Source: Rhabdophis nuchalis (lineage: Eukaryota > Chordata > Lepidosauria > Squamata > Natricidae). From it: a DNA stretch of 64,000 bases. Positions 1-7,090 of this stretch are shown here, one piece after another. The position numbers and the translations under genes are program-made. Under the pieces are notes generated by a model. That model saw only the letters and a list, made by a program, of their open reading frames with translations. It had not been told where the DNA came from and searched no databases. The DNA is taken from contig CM077658.1 of NCBI GenBank assembly GCA_039707465.1, positions 19,457,232-19,521,231 of the forward strand, read 5' to 3'. Positions within the stretch are counted from its first letter, which is position 1; each line of letters opens with the position of its first letter.

Positions 1-3
1 GAT

Positions 4-238
4 CAGAGGTGGTATTCAGCAGGTTCGGGCTAGTTCTGGAGAACCGGTAGTGGAAATTCTGAGTAGTTCGCAGAACCAGTAAATACCACCTCTGGCTGGC
101 CCTGCCCCCATCTATTCTCTGCCTCCCAAGTTCCAGTTTATTGCAGTAACCTTCCCCTGCCATGCCCACCAAGCCATGCCAGGTCCACCAAGCCACACCC
201 ACAGAACTGGTAGTAAAAAAATTTGTATCCCACCACTG
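4..238 (+). mobile_element. hAT-type MITE, CAGAGGTGG family
   Basis: The element opens with CAGAGGTGG and closes with CCACCACTG. The bases after it (239-246, GTCCAGAT) end in GAT, which matches the three bases before it (1-3). This fits an 8-bp target duplication cut by the window edge. It is non-autonomous, with no transposase frame. Related copies lie near 15746, 43894, 34926 and 54676. Confidence 0.65.
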
Positions 239-304
239 GTCCAGATTCATATTTTTAAGTTAGTTTCCCTCCTGTGTCTTTTGCTAACTATGTCTAAGGA
301 GACC

Positions 305-645
305 TTACACCATTTCAAACAAATGGTTGTCCAATCTCTTCTTAAAAGTCTCCAGTGTTGGAGCATTCTCAACTTCTGGAGGCAAGTTATTCCACTGATG
401 AATTGTTCTAACTGTTAGGAAATGTATTCTTAGTTCTAGGTTGCTTCTCTCCTTGATTATGGGTAGTTTCCACCCATTGTCCTGCCCTCAGGGGCCTTGG
501 AGAATAGCTTGACTCCCTCTTCTTTGTGGCAACCCCTAAGATATTGGAAGACTGCTATCATGTCTCCCCTAGTCCTTCTTTTCATTAAACTAGACATCCC
601 CAAATGTTTATATGTTTTAGTCTCCAGTCCTCTAATTTTCGCTCA
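305..645 (-). mobile_element. CR1 LINE 3' fragment
   Basis: On the minus strand this is the end of a CR1 reverse-transcriptase frame followed by its 3' region. The reverse complement contains the recurrent CR1 blocks (ACTAATCAAGGAGAGAAGCA-like, then the region before GGTTGGACTAGAAGACC). It matches the copies at 12990, 31230 and 61520. The last tail segment is missing and several frameshifts are present, so it is a dead fragment. Confidence 0.85.
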
Positions 646-689
646 ATTATGGTCGTAAGTCAAAGACTATTTGTACAATTGCTCACCTC

Positions 690-1388
690 AAGAAACAAAC
701 CAACCAACCAACAAAACTTCCACAACATCTTTACTTTTCAAAGCCGTCTTTTCAGGAGAAATATGATCCATTTTTTAAGAAAAAGGTTCGCCGAAGGAAT
801 ATTCTATTTTTCGCATTTCGTGACAAAAGGAAGCCATGAATTATTAATTCCTGTCATTGTGTTCTTTGAATGAAGGGAATTATAAGTGAATGCTTGGAAG
901 TTAATAATAAAAAAAATTAACTGGGGGGGGGAGTATTTTTTCATACAAAGTGATGAAACATTTCCCCAATATAATTTAAAGGGATGTCAACCCCCCCGAC
1001 CCTTTATGAAACGGCAATTGTGATTTCAAAACACTCAAAAGGATTTTGAAAATAATTTTTATTGAAGATTAGGAGGAAGAAAAGTAATCAAAGAGAGAAG
1101 GTGGGTATTTTTTTTTATTTTAAAGTGAGGTATCTTGTTAATTTGCCCTGGTGTCATATTAATGTGTAAGTTTATTTATTCTCAAAGGTACAATGCTGAA
1201 GTATACAGTATATTACCACACCAGGTTGCAGTTTTGTCCATCTGCTTTTTCCTGTTCCTTCCAAATAACTTATATGACAAGATAAAGAAGCATCTGGACT
1301 ATCTTTTCAGCTCTGCCTCACAGACTGTCAACGTTACTTCCCTCTCAGGTAAGCTGTGATCCCAGAAACCAATTTACTAATAGGAGAA
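690..1388. other. unique-looking AT-rich noncoding DNA
   Basis: No repeat family recognised and no convincing reading frame. A short piece at about 645-685 resembles the DNA-T element end (GTCGTAAGTC). Poly-G (about 925) and poly-C (about 990) runs are present. Confidence 0.5.
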
Positions 1389-1455
1389 CATATTTATAGT
1401 TTAGGATTGAACTGTGGGGTCTTTGGTGCTCTCTGTGCTTGGTTGTTTTCTTGCA

Positions 1456-1489
1456 GACATTTCATTACCCAATTAGGTAACATCATCAG
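1456..1489 (-). ncRNA. Minimal hammerhead-like motif, unit 1
   Basis: The minus strand reads CTGATGA, one extra T, a stem GTTACC closed by GGTAAT through a loop, then GAAA and TGTC. Both conserved core boxes are intact. Stem III has essentially no loop, as described for the minimal dimer-type hammerheads of Penelope-like elements. The extra base after the first box departs from the textbook core. Confidence 0.6.
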
Positions 1490-1534
1490 TGCTAGAAGGG
1501 TGTGGTGCTTGTGGAGTGGAGAAAGGAGGAAGAA

Positions 1535-1639
1535 GGTGGTGGTGGTGGTGGTGGTGGTGGTGGTGGTGGTGGTGGTGGTGGTGGTGGTGGTGGAGGAGGA
1601 GGAGGAGGAGGAGGAGGAGGAGGAGGAGGAGGAGGAGGA
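1535..1639 (+). repeat. (GGT)n then (GGA)n trinucleotide tract
   Basis: About 20 GGT units run directly into about 15 GGA units. The position equals the purine-rich segment of the surrounding tandem unit (GGAGGAAGAGGAGGACTATG in the next copy), so the tract probably expanded from it. Both motifs are capable of G-quadruplex formation. Long open frames here (poly-Val, poly-Trp, poly-His and so on) are artefacts. Confidence 0.95.
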
Positions 1640-1688
1640 CGATGACTATGGAGTCCACGCACTCTCTGAACTTGGTTGTTTTCATGCA

Positions 1689-1722
1689 GACATTTCATTA
1701 CCCAAGTAAGTAACATCATCAA
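1689..1722 (-). ncRNA. Minimal hammerhead-like motif, unit 2
   Basis: Same layout as unit 1 on the minus strand, with the first core box changed to TTGATGA and GAAA-TGTC kept. The first core base pairs or contacts in the active site, so activity would be expected to drop. Confidence 0.5.
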
Positions 1723-1816
1723 TGCTAAAAGGGAATTGGGGTTTGTGGAGAGGAAGGGGAGGAAGAGGAGGACTATGAAGTCGTTCATGCTTTCTGAACT
1801 TGCTTGTTTTCTTGCA

Positions 1817-1985
1817 GACATTTCATCACCCAGCTAGGTAACATTATCCATTCTAGAAGGGAATTGGGGTTAATGGAGAGAGGGAGGGGGAGGACTATGA
1901 AGTTCTTGGTGCTCTCTAAGGTGGCTTGGGGTATTTTGTTTGTTTTTGGCAGACAGTTCATTACCCATCTAGGTAACATTCTCAG
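1817..1985 (-). ncRNA. Two decayed hammerhead-like motifs, units 3 and 4
   Basis: Unit 3 (1817-1850) reads TGGATAA for the first box and keeps GAAATGTC. Unit 4 (1952-1985) reads CTGAGAA and GAACTGTC. Both keep the GTTACC/GGTRAT stem but have lost core bases, so they are likely inactive relics. Confidence 0.5.
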
Positions 1986-2010
1986 TACTAGAAGAGAGCG
2001 GGGTTTTTCA

Positions 2011-2484
2011 AACGATGATAGTTATGTTTTGGTTTTATATGTTTGGCAGTCTAGAGTCAGGAAACAAACAGCGACCTGTGAAACTAAACTTAGAACAACG
2101 TGAGGAGATGAAATGAGAGAATGTTATCATAGGCAGGAACAAAATGCCTGAATGTCAATCGTAAAGGTTTTGCTACTTTGGGATAGGGTTAGGAAGAGAA
2201 TAAAACCACAACCAGATGAAAAGCTGCCTGCTTAAAATGAAACGTCCTTGCTGCTTTAATTGTGGAATACACACAAAAGGCTCTGTTGTGTAGAAATAGG
2301 TCAGCTCAGAAGCATTTATTGGGAGCCAGAGGCTTCCAGCTGGCTGCCATCCCTGTTTCTGATAAGCAGTGATGAAGTGAAGTATAAATCTATTTATGAT
2401 TTTAGTTCATCGGGACACATAGCAATGACGTCATCATCTTGCGTCATAGCCTACATTCTAAAGGACAGATACTTCTTTACTATT
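2011..2484. other. unique noncoding DNA with a CRE-like palindrome
   Basis: No repeat was recognised. Position 2426-2433 is the full cAMP-response palindrome TGACGTCA, followed at 2440-2446 by TGCGTCA. The surrounding 250 bp is balanced in composition and non-repetitive, as expected of a regulatory element, but function is inference only. Confidence 0.35.
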
Positions 2485-2504
2485 GGATGTACCAAGTATT
2501 GTGA

Positions 2505-2594
<90 letters not shown>

Positions 2595-2599
2595 ATTGG

Positions 2600-2645
<46 letters not shown>

Positions 2646-2983
2646 ACTCTGGAACACCTCGAGCAATTTCAACCAAACGTGGTACACAGATGACTTACTC
2701 TCTGAAAACAAATATTGTGGGAGTAAGACACCCATATTACCCCTAGGGGTGTGTGTTCTGTTAAGATACAGCCTGTTGTGCCTTAAAATGACTTCTACCG
2801 TACTGCCTTAGAATGGATTCTACTGTTCAGAGCTGTGGAGTTGCCATGGTAACGGCTTCACAGTACTCCACGAGGGGGCTCCCTCTGTAAAGGGGGATAA
2901 TCCAACGTTAGAAATTGTGATGATGTTCATGGAAGGAGGATTGGGATAAATAAATACCCAGGCAGTGCCGGGTTATCAGCTAG
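2485..2983 (+). mobile_element. Helitron-like non-autonomous fragment with internal microsatellites
   Basis: The region from TAACTCTGGAACACC through TGGTACACAGATGACTTACT and GTTGCCATGGTAACGGCTTC to a short GC hairpin (2957-2973) and CTAG (2980-2983) recurs at 58063-58373. Its start also recurs at 55475. A hairpin just before CTAG/CTRR is the classic Helitron 3' terminus. (TATC)22 and (TG)n sit in its 5' part. Confidence 0.55.
2507..2641 (+). repeat. (TATC)22 plus (TG)n microsatellite
   Basis: Uninterrupted TATC units at 2507-2594, a short TTGGC-type joint, then TG repeats at about 2601-2641. It lies inside the Helitron-like fragment; the copy at 55475 has a TG repeat at the same place. Confidence 0.97.
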
Positions 2984-2993
2984 AGTACTATAA

Positions 2994-3215
2994 ATGTAAA
3001 GGTTTCCCTTGCCCATTGTGTCTGACGCGAGGACGCAATGCTCATCTTTGATTCTTCACCACGAAAGCCAGCATTGTCCAAAGACATATCAGTGGTCATG
3101 TGACCAGCGTGGCTATATGCCAAAGATGCACAGAACACTGATACCTTCCCACTGGAGTGGTACCTATTTATCTACTCACAATTGCAGGCTTTCGAACTGA
3201 GGCAGGAGCTGAAGC
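2994..3215 (-). mobile_element. Sauria-type SINE, diverged
   Basis: The plus strand starts GTAAAGGTTTCCCTTGC, the complement of the SINE 3' end, then follows the order of the better copies (TGGTCATGTGACC, CACTGGAGTGGTACCTATTT, TTTCGAACT). The tRNA-like head is lost. It abuts the Helitron-like terminus. Confidence 0.75.
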
Positions 3216-3972
3216 ACCCAGACTGTCAGCTTTCCAGATGAGAAGCTTAGCATCTTTAATCATTGCTCCTCCTAAATTGATTTTGGGGAAAATTTAAGAT
3301 TCGATTTCATCCCAGGGCATGCCTCCTTTCCGTTCATCGAAAACCCCATCACTATAAACTTAGGGTGAATTCCAACTCCATTCTACAGTGAGAAAGTAAA
3401 ATGGAACTAAGAACACTCCATGTTTATTTAATTGGTTGGGAAGAATCCCACGCATCTGAATGCTGTCATTACTTCCTGACATCGCCGCTATTTTGTGCTT
3501 AAATATATTAGCAATAGTCACTATTGCTCGTAGTTATATTTCAAGGACAATCGATGCTATGTTATTGTCATTAATAAAATGGGGTCAATACGCACCAACT
3601 TTTAATATAAGCCTAATTATGAATGTCTCTTTGCATAAAATATCAGATATTGGAAATGTTGACATTGGGAAGTGCCCTTGGTCTAAAGCCCATACATATC
3701 AATAATCTATTATGGTTTTCATTTTACAGCAGCAATGCTATTATTTCAAAAGGTCCCAGAAATCAATTTAACATTTGGCATATCTGCATAATAGTGACAT
3801 CCTAATTTAAAAAATTCAGATTTCAGGAGTCCATAAGACTGATGTTTAATCTCTAATCGATGATAAATGACAGGTAGAAATTATGGGAGGAATCACTTTT
3901 GAAAATAGACCTCATGGCTTATGCCCAGACTGCTTTGTGACATAAAACATTATCCTATGAGGAGTTATATAT
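3216..3972. other. unique AT-rich noncoding DNA
   Basis: No repeat family recognised and no credible coding frame. The composition is AT-rich with homopolymer-poor text. Confidence 0.5.
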
Positions 3973-4530
3973 ATAGGTAACCCTCAACAAAAAAAGAATG
4001 GAGGCCTTTGAACTATGGTGCTGAAGAAGACTCCTGCGAGTCCCTTGGACTGTAAGATGATCCACCCGGTCAGTCCTGGAGGAGATCCATCCTGACTGCT
4101 TTTTAGAAGGCCAGATCCTGAAGAGGAAACTCAAATGCTTTGACAACCTAATGGGAAGGAAGGAATCACTGGAGAAGAGCCCCATGCTGGGAAAGATGGA
4201 GGGCAAAAGAAGAAGGGGATGACAGAGAATGAGATGTCTGGATGGAGTCACTGAAGCAGTAGGCGTGAAGTTAAATGGACTCCAGAGGATGGTAGATGAC
4301 AGGAAGGCCTGGGGGAACGTTGTCTATGGGGTTGCAATGGGTCAGACATGACTTCACAGCTAACACCAATAACAACAACCCTCAACATATGACCAAAATT
4401 GAGAGCAGAATTCCCATTGTTAAACAAGACGATTGTGAAGTGAATTCTGTCCAATTTTACTTTTATCTTTGAAAAATCTGTGAATTGACCAAATTTCCAT
4501 CTTTCAATTTGCAAAAGGCCACACTGTTTG
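3973..4530 (-). mobile_element. DNA-T palindromic element, interrupted by BovB
   Basis: TAGGTAACCCTCAACA at 3974-3989 resumes at 4377 with AACCCTCAACATATGACC and continues to about 4480 as the outer part of the DNA-T family (compare GTCGTAAGTC-AGGACTACCTG ends elsewhere). The BovB copy splits it. Confidence 0.6.
3990..4376 (+). mobile_element. BovB (RTE) LINE 3' end
   Basis: The order is that of the BovB 3' region: CTATGGTGCTGAAGAAGACT, GTCCCTTGGACTG, CTGGGAAAGATGGA, GATGAGATGTCTGGATGG and GACATGACT. It ends in an A/C-rich tail. An 11-bp duplication AACCCTCAACA (3979-3989 and 4377-4387) flanks it, so the insertion is bounded precisely. Confidence 0.85.
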
Positions 4531-5095
4531 GATGCTTTCAAATTGTGGTGCTGGAGAAGACTCCACAACACAGTCCTTTCAGAAGTTCCAAGAAGCCTCC
4601 ACACCCATTGGCATTACTTGGGTGACGCTGGGGACACAGATGGACCTCCAGGTGGCTTCAGTGACCCTCTAAAAGGATGCAGTTGAGGAGCTGTCTGCAA
4701 GGAATCTGAGTCCTTCCATTCCCCACCATTCAGTCAGAGCCAACAAAGCTTCTCGGATGAAAAATGAAATGTCTTCAAAGAAAAAAGCAAGAAAGTCCAG
4801 TTGAAAAAAGGACAACCAGGACCTGGATGACTGAGAATCTCCCTAGATATTGATGCTGAAGCTCACATACTTTGGCCATCAAGTGAAGAGAGAGGACTCT
4901 TTGGAAAAGGCCCTGATGTTGGAAAAGATGGAAAAGGCGAAGGCAGAAGATGAGATGGATAAGTAGCCTTTTCTACACGATGTACATGGATTTGGGTGAA
5001 GTCTAGGAGACAGTGGAGGATGGCGGGGAGGGGGCTGGTGTGTTGTGGTCCAGGAGTCATGAAGAATCAGACCTGACTTAGCAACTGAACAGCAA
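4531..5095 (+). mobile_element. Second BovB 3' end, split by a Penelope-type fragment
   Basis: The left part (about 4531-4600) carries TGTGGTGCTGGAGAAGACTC. The right part (about 4850-5095) resumes at TGATGCTGAAGCTCACATAC and runs through the BovB end to CAGACCTGACTTAGCAACTG. The middle (about 4600-4850) is foreign. It is more diverged than the neighbour at 3990. Confidence 0.7.
4700..4850 (+). repeat. Penelope-type terminal-repeat fragment, family 2
   Basis: Contains AAGCTTCTCGGATG, GAAATGTCTTCAAAG and the block CAACCAGGACCTGGATGACT, which recurs in the reverse direction at 33380-33462. A hammerhead-like layout is visible at 4741-4773, but the first core box is degraded. Confidence 0.5.
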
Positions 5096-5144
5096 TATCG
5101 ACACTGCTAGGATTTGCACATGTTCTACGTCTGTAGATTATGAC

Positions 5145-5448
5145 TGTGATGGCGAACCTTTGACACGCGTGCCAAGGGTAGCACACAGAGCCCTCTCTGT
5201 TGGCACATGCACCGCCACCATCTTCTCTTCTGGATTCTGTCACATGCATATGTGCCAGCAAGGTGGTCTTTGCGTGAAGACCAGCTGGCTGGCACACATG
5301 TGTACACCAGAACCTGAAAGAGAGCAGCTGTCCAGCTCGTGCATGTGCAACAGCCAGCTGCTCTCTTCCGGGTTATGGCATGCGCATGCATGCAAGTGCA
5401 GATCCACGGTCCAGTTTCAGCAATGCCGAAAAGGTTAACCATCACTGG
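5145..5448 (+). mobile_element. hAT non-autonomous element with perfect 8-bp TSD
   Basis: Terminal repeats read TGTGATGGCGAACCTTTG at the left and AAAGGTTAACCATCACTGG at the right. ATTATGAC occurs directly before (5137-5144) and after (5449-5456), an exact 8-bp target duplication typical of hAT insertion. The interior is rich in GCATGTG-like blocks shared with 28640-28925 and 44350-44625. Confidence 0.85.
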
Positions 5449-5456
5449 ATTATGAC

Positions 5457-5692
5457 ATTCTAGGTTCTTGGGATGGAACTGGATGCCCGTGAAGGCTGGG
5501 TGCAGCTATAAAGAGCCCTCAGCTGCGATTTTACATACTTCGTGTCTAGAACGACGACTTCGAATGGGAATGAAAAGAAATATTGAATATGTCTCCAGTT
5601 TACCGTCTCGTCCCCTCGCCTCCAACAGGACCTTCTTCCACCTCGAGAAGAGCGACTCAATTAAATGCATGTCAGATGATTATCTGAGCACT
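5457..5692. other. unique noncoding DNA
   Basis: No repeat recognised. Short open frames on both strands overlap each other and show no protein similarity that I recognise. Confidence 0.4.
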
Positions 5693-5836
5693 TAATTTAA
5701 TCTCCATTACACATCCCCTCACCCTTCATATTTCAATTAAATATGCTATCGGAGTGTTAACACATCTTTGAACCTGCTATTTCTTCAGTTAATTTCCCAC
5801 TAAGAGGTGCTGCAGAGTAACAGATGTCATAATTAT
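5693..5836 (+). promoter_or_regulatory. Conserved-looking block A, paired with block B at 62373
   Basis: Shares ordered blocks with 62373-62510 in the same orientation: TAATTTAATCT-CATTACACAT, TATGCT--C-GAGTGTTAACA, and AACAGATGTCATAATTAT. It does not resemble any repeat family of the window. Candidate duplicated enhancer or ancient exapted repeat; function is inferred. Confidence 0.45.
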
Positions 5837-6200
5837 GCAATTATTAAGCATGCTTTATGCTTATTCTCTGGAGATTTCACGGCAACTGCTGAACAATTAA
5901 TCAAAGGGCAGTCAGCTGCTACAGTTCCTGTAATATTACACAAATCATATTTCATGAGCCAAGAGGTAGTGCTGCTAGGGGGGGAAAGTTTCATTGTGAA
6001 AATAGACACACACAAAAGGTGGGGTGTTCATGTTTTGTATCTAGGTGGGCCTTTTCACATGAAAAGGATCCAGTTGGTGAAATCAAAAGCAAAACAACCA
6101 TGAACATCTGGAGTGCTGTGCTGAGAATTGAAACCGAGACTATTCTGGACTTGCCTGCTGATCTGAACTGAAATGAAACTGTTCTGTGCTGTTGGCATTG
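5837..6200. other. unique AT-rich DNA downstream of block A
   Basis: Homeodomain-type TAATTA/ATTATG cores cluster here (AATTATGCAATTATTAAG, GAACAATTAATCAAAGG). The text is non-repetitive and could extend the candidate regulatory element. Confidence 0.35.
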
Positions 6201-6202
6201 TA

Positions 6203-6228
6203 TACATGTACATATGTATATGTACATG

Positions 6229-6275
<47 letters not shown>
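6203..6275 (+). repeat. (TG)n and ATGTAC-rich microsatellite
   Basis: Alternating purine-pyrimidine tract: ATGTACATATG-like text, then interrupted TG repeats up to the first base of the hammerhead. Confidence 0.95.
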
Positions 6276-6276
<1 letters not shown>

Positions 6277-6320
6277 CTAGCTGATGAGAGCTGAAAAGCT
6301 CGAAATAGATCTATACTAGT
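6276..6320 (+). ncRNA. Canonical hammerhead ribozyme sequence
   Basis: In order: stem I strand GCTAG (6276-6280), core CTGATGA (6281-6287), stem II GAGCT (6288-6292), loop GAAA (6293-6296), AGCTC (6297-6301), core GAAA (6302-6305), stem III ATA (6305-6307) with loop GATC and TAT (6312-6314), cleavage base A at 6315, and closing stem I strand CTAGT (6316-6320, one G-U pair). Every conserved core base is present and the cleavage triplet is AUA. Unlike the minimal motifs elsewhere, stem III has a loop, so a monomer could fold. Stem I is short and no loop-loop contact is evident. Activity is inferred. Confidence 0.7.
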
Positions 6321-6429
6321 CTCCCTGACTTATTTAAGGTTGGACATCCCTGCTGTAGAACTATATATATGTATATATATATAGTTCTACAGCAGGGATG
6401 TCCAACCTTAAATAAGTCAGGGAGACTAG
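6316..6429. repeat. Near-perfect 114-bp palindrome
   Basis: Bases 6316-6370 are the exact reverse complement of 6375-6429 (55 bp per arm) around a 4-base centre GTAT. After one A/A mismatch (6315/6430) ten more bases pair, because ATAGATCTAT is itself palindromic. A 17-bp direct repeat AATAGATCTATACTAGT occurs at 6304-6320 and 6430-6446. Such symmetry indicates a young event or selection. Confidence 0.95.
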
Positions 6430-6446
6430 AATAGATCTATACTAGT

Positions 6447-6859
6447 AGATATATATAATACATTTTTATTAGTTTAGCAAAATATAAAATACAAAGAAGA
6501 AATTTAAATAAGTAGACTCTCAATAGTCTACAAGGATAGGTTGTAAGACTTTGTATTTCCGCTTGGAAAACATTTGTATTTCTAATATAAATATTGCATT
6601 ATAACAACACAGTTCCAAATATAAATTAATTTTACTGAATGTAGTTAGTGCTACATTGCCAAACACAAATCCTTTGTAAATAGTTTGTAAATTGCCAAAT
6701 TTTACAGATGGTCATTTTCAGAACTGTGTGCAAAGTTTGGTGGATTCTCGTTTAAAAATGAAATCCTTGGATTAGTTTCTGGCTCTGAGAAGTCAAACAT
6801 GAAGAGGCCTTTTCTTGGAGATTCTACAGGGGACGTGGACAAGATAAAGATGAAGATGG
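6447..6859. other. AT-rich DNA after the palindrome, family unknown
   Basis: Begins with TA-rich text and TTTTTATTAGTTTAGCAAAA, which could be the 3' end of an unrecognised retroelement on the minus strand. The rest is unique. Confidence 0.3.
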
Positions 6860-7090
6860 TAGATTTAAATCAAAGAAAGAAGCAACCTGGAATTAAGGAG
6901 AAACTTCCTAACAGTGAGGATAGTTAACCAGTGCTAGAGAAGTTGCCTTCAGAAATTGTGGCTGCTTCATCACTGGAGGTTTTTCAGAAGAGACTGGACA
7001 GACACTTGTCTGAAATTATATAGGGTCTCCTGCTTAATCAGGGGATTGACTAGAAGATCTCCAAGGTCCCTTCCAGCTCTATTCTGAATT
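6860..7090 (+). mobile_element. CR1 LINE 3' end
   Basis: Reads in order AATTAAGGAGAAACTTCCTA, GAAATTGTGGCTGCTTCATC, CACTTGTCTGAAATTATATAG and CTCCAAGGTCCCTTCCAGCTC, matching the CR1 copies at 24645 and 61520. The 5' end is truncated as usual and the tail is almost absent. Confidence 0.85.

Larger units (their letters stand above)
1389..2010 (-). repeat. Tandem array of four Penelope-type terminal-repeat units
   Basis: Four related units lie head to tail, each with GGTGCTCTCTG, TTGTTTTCTTGCAG and ATTTCATTACCC-like blocks, then a purine-rich stretch ending GGAGGACTATGAAG. The hammerhead-like cores start at 1456, 1689, 1817 and 1952, so spacing is 233, 128 and 135 bp. The first gap is long because of a trinucleotide expansion. 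Read on the minus strand each unit carries a minimal hammerhead pattern. No reverse transcriptase or GIY-YIG frame is adjacent. Assignment to Penelope-like elements is by motif only. Confidence 0.6.

Noticed and set aside
1356..1821. Open frames of poly-Val, poly-Trp, poly-His and poly-Pro
   Set aside because: They are translations of the (GGT)n(GGA)n tract in all frames on both strands, with no conserved protein flanks.
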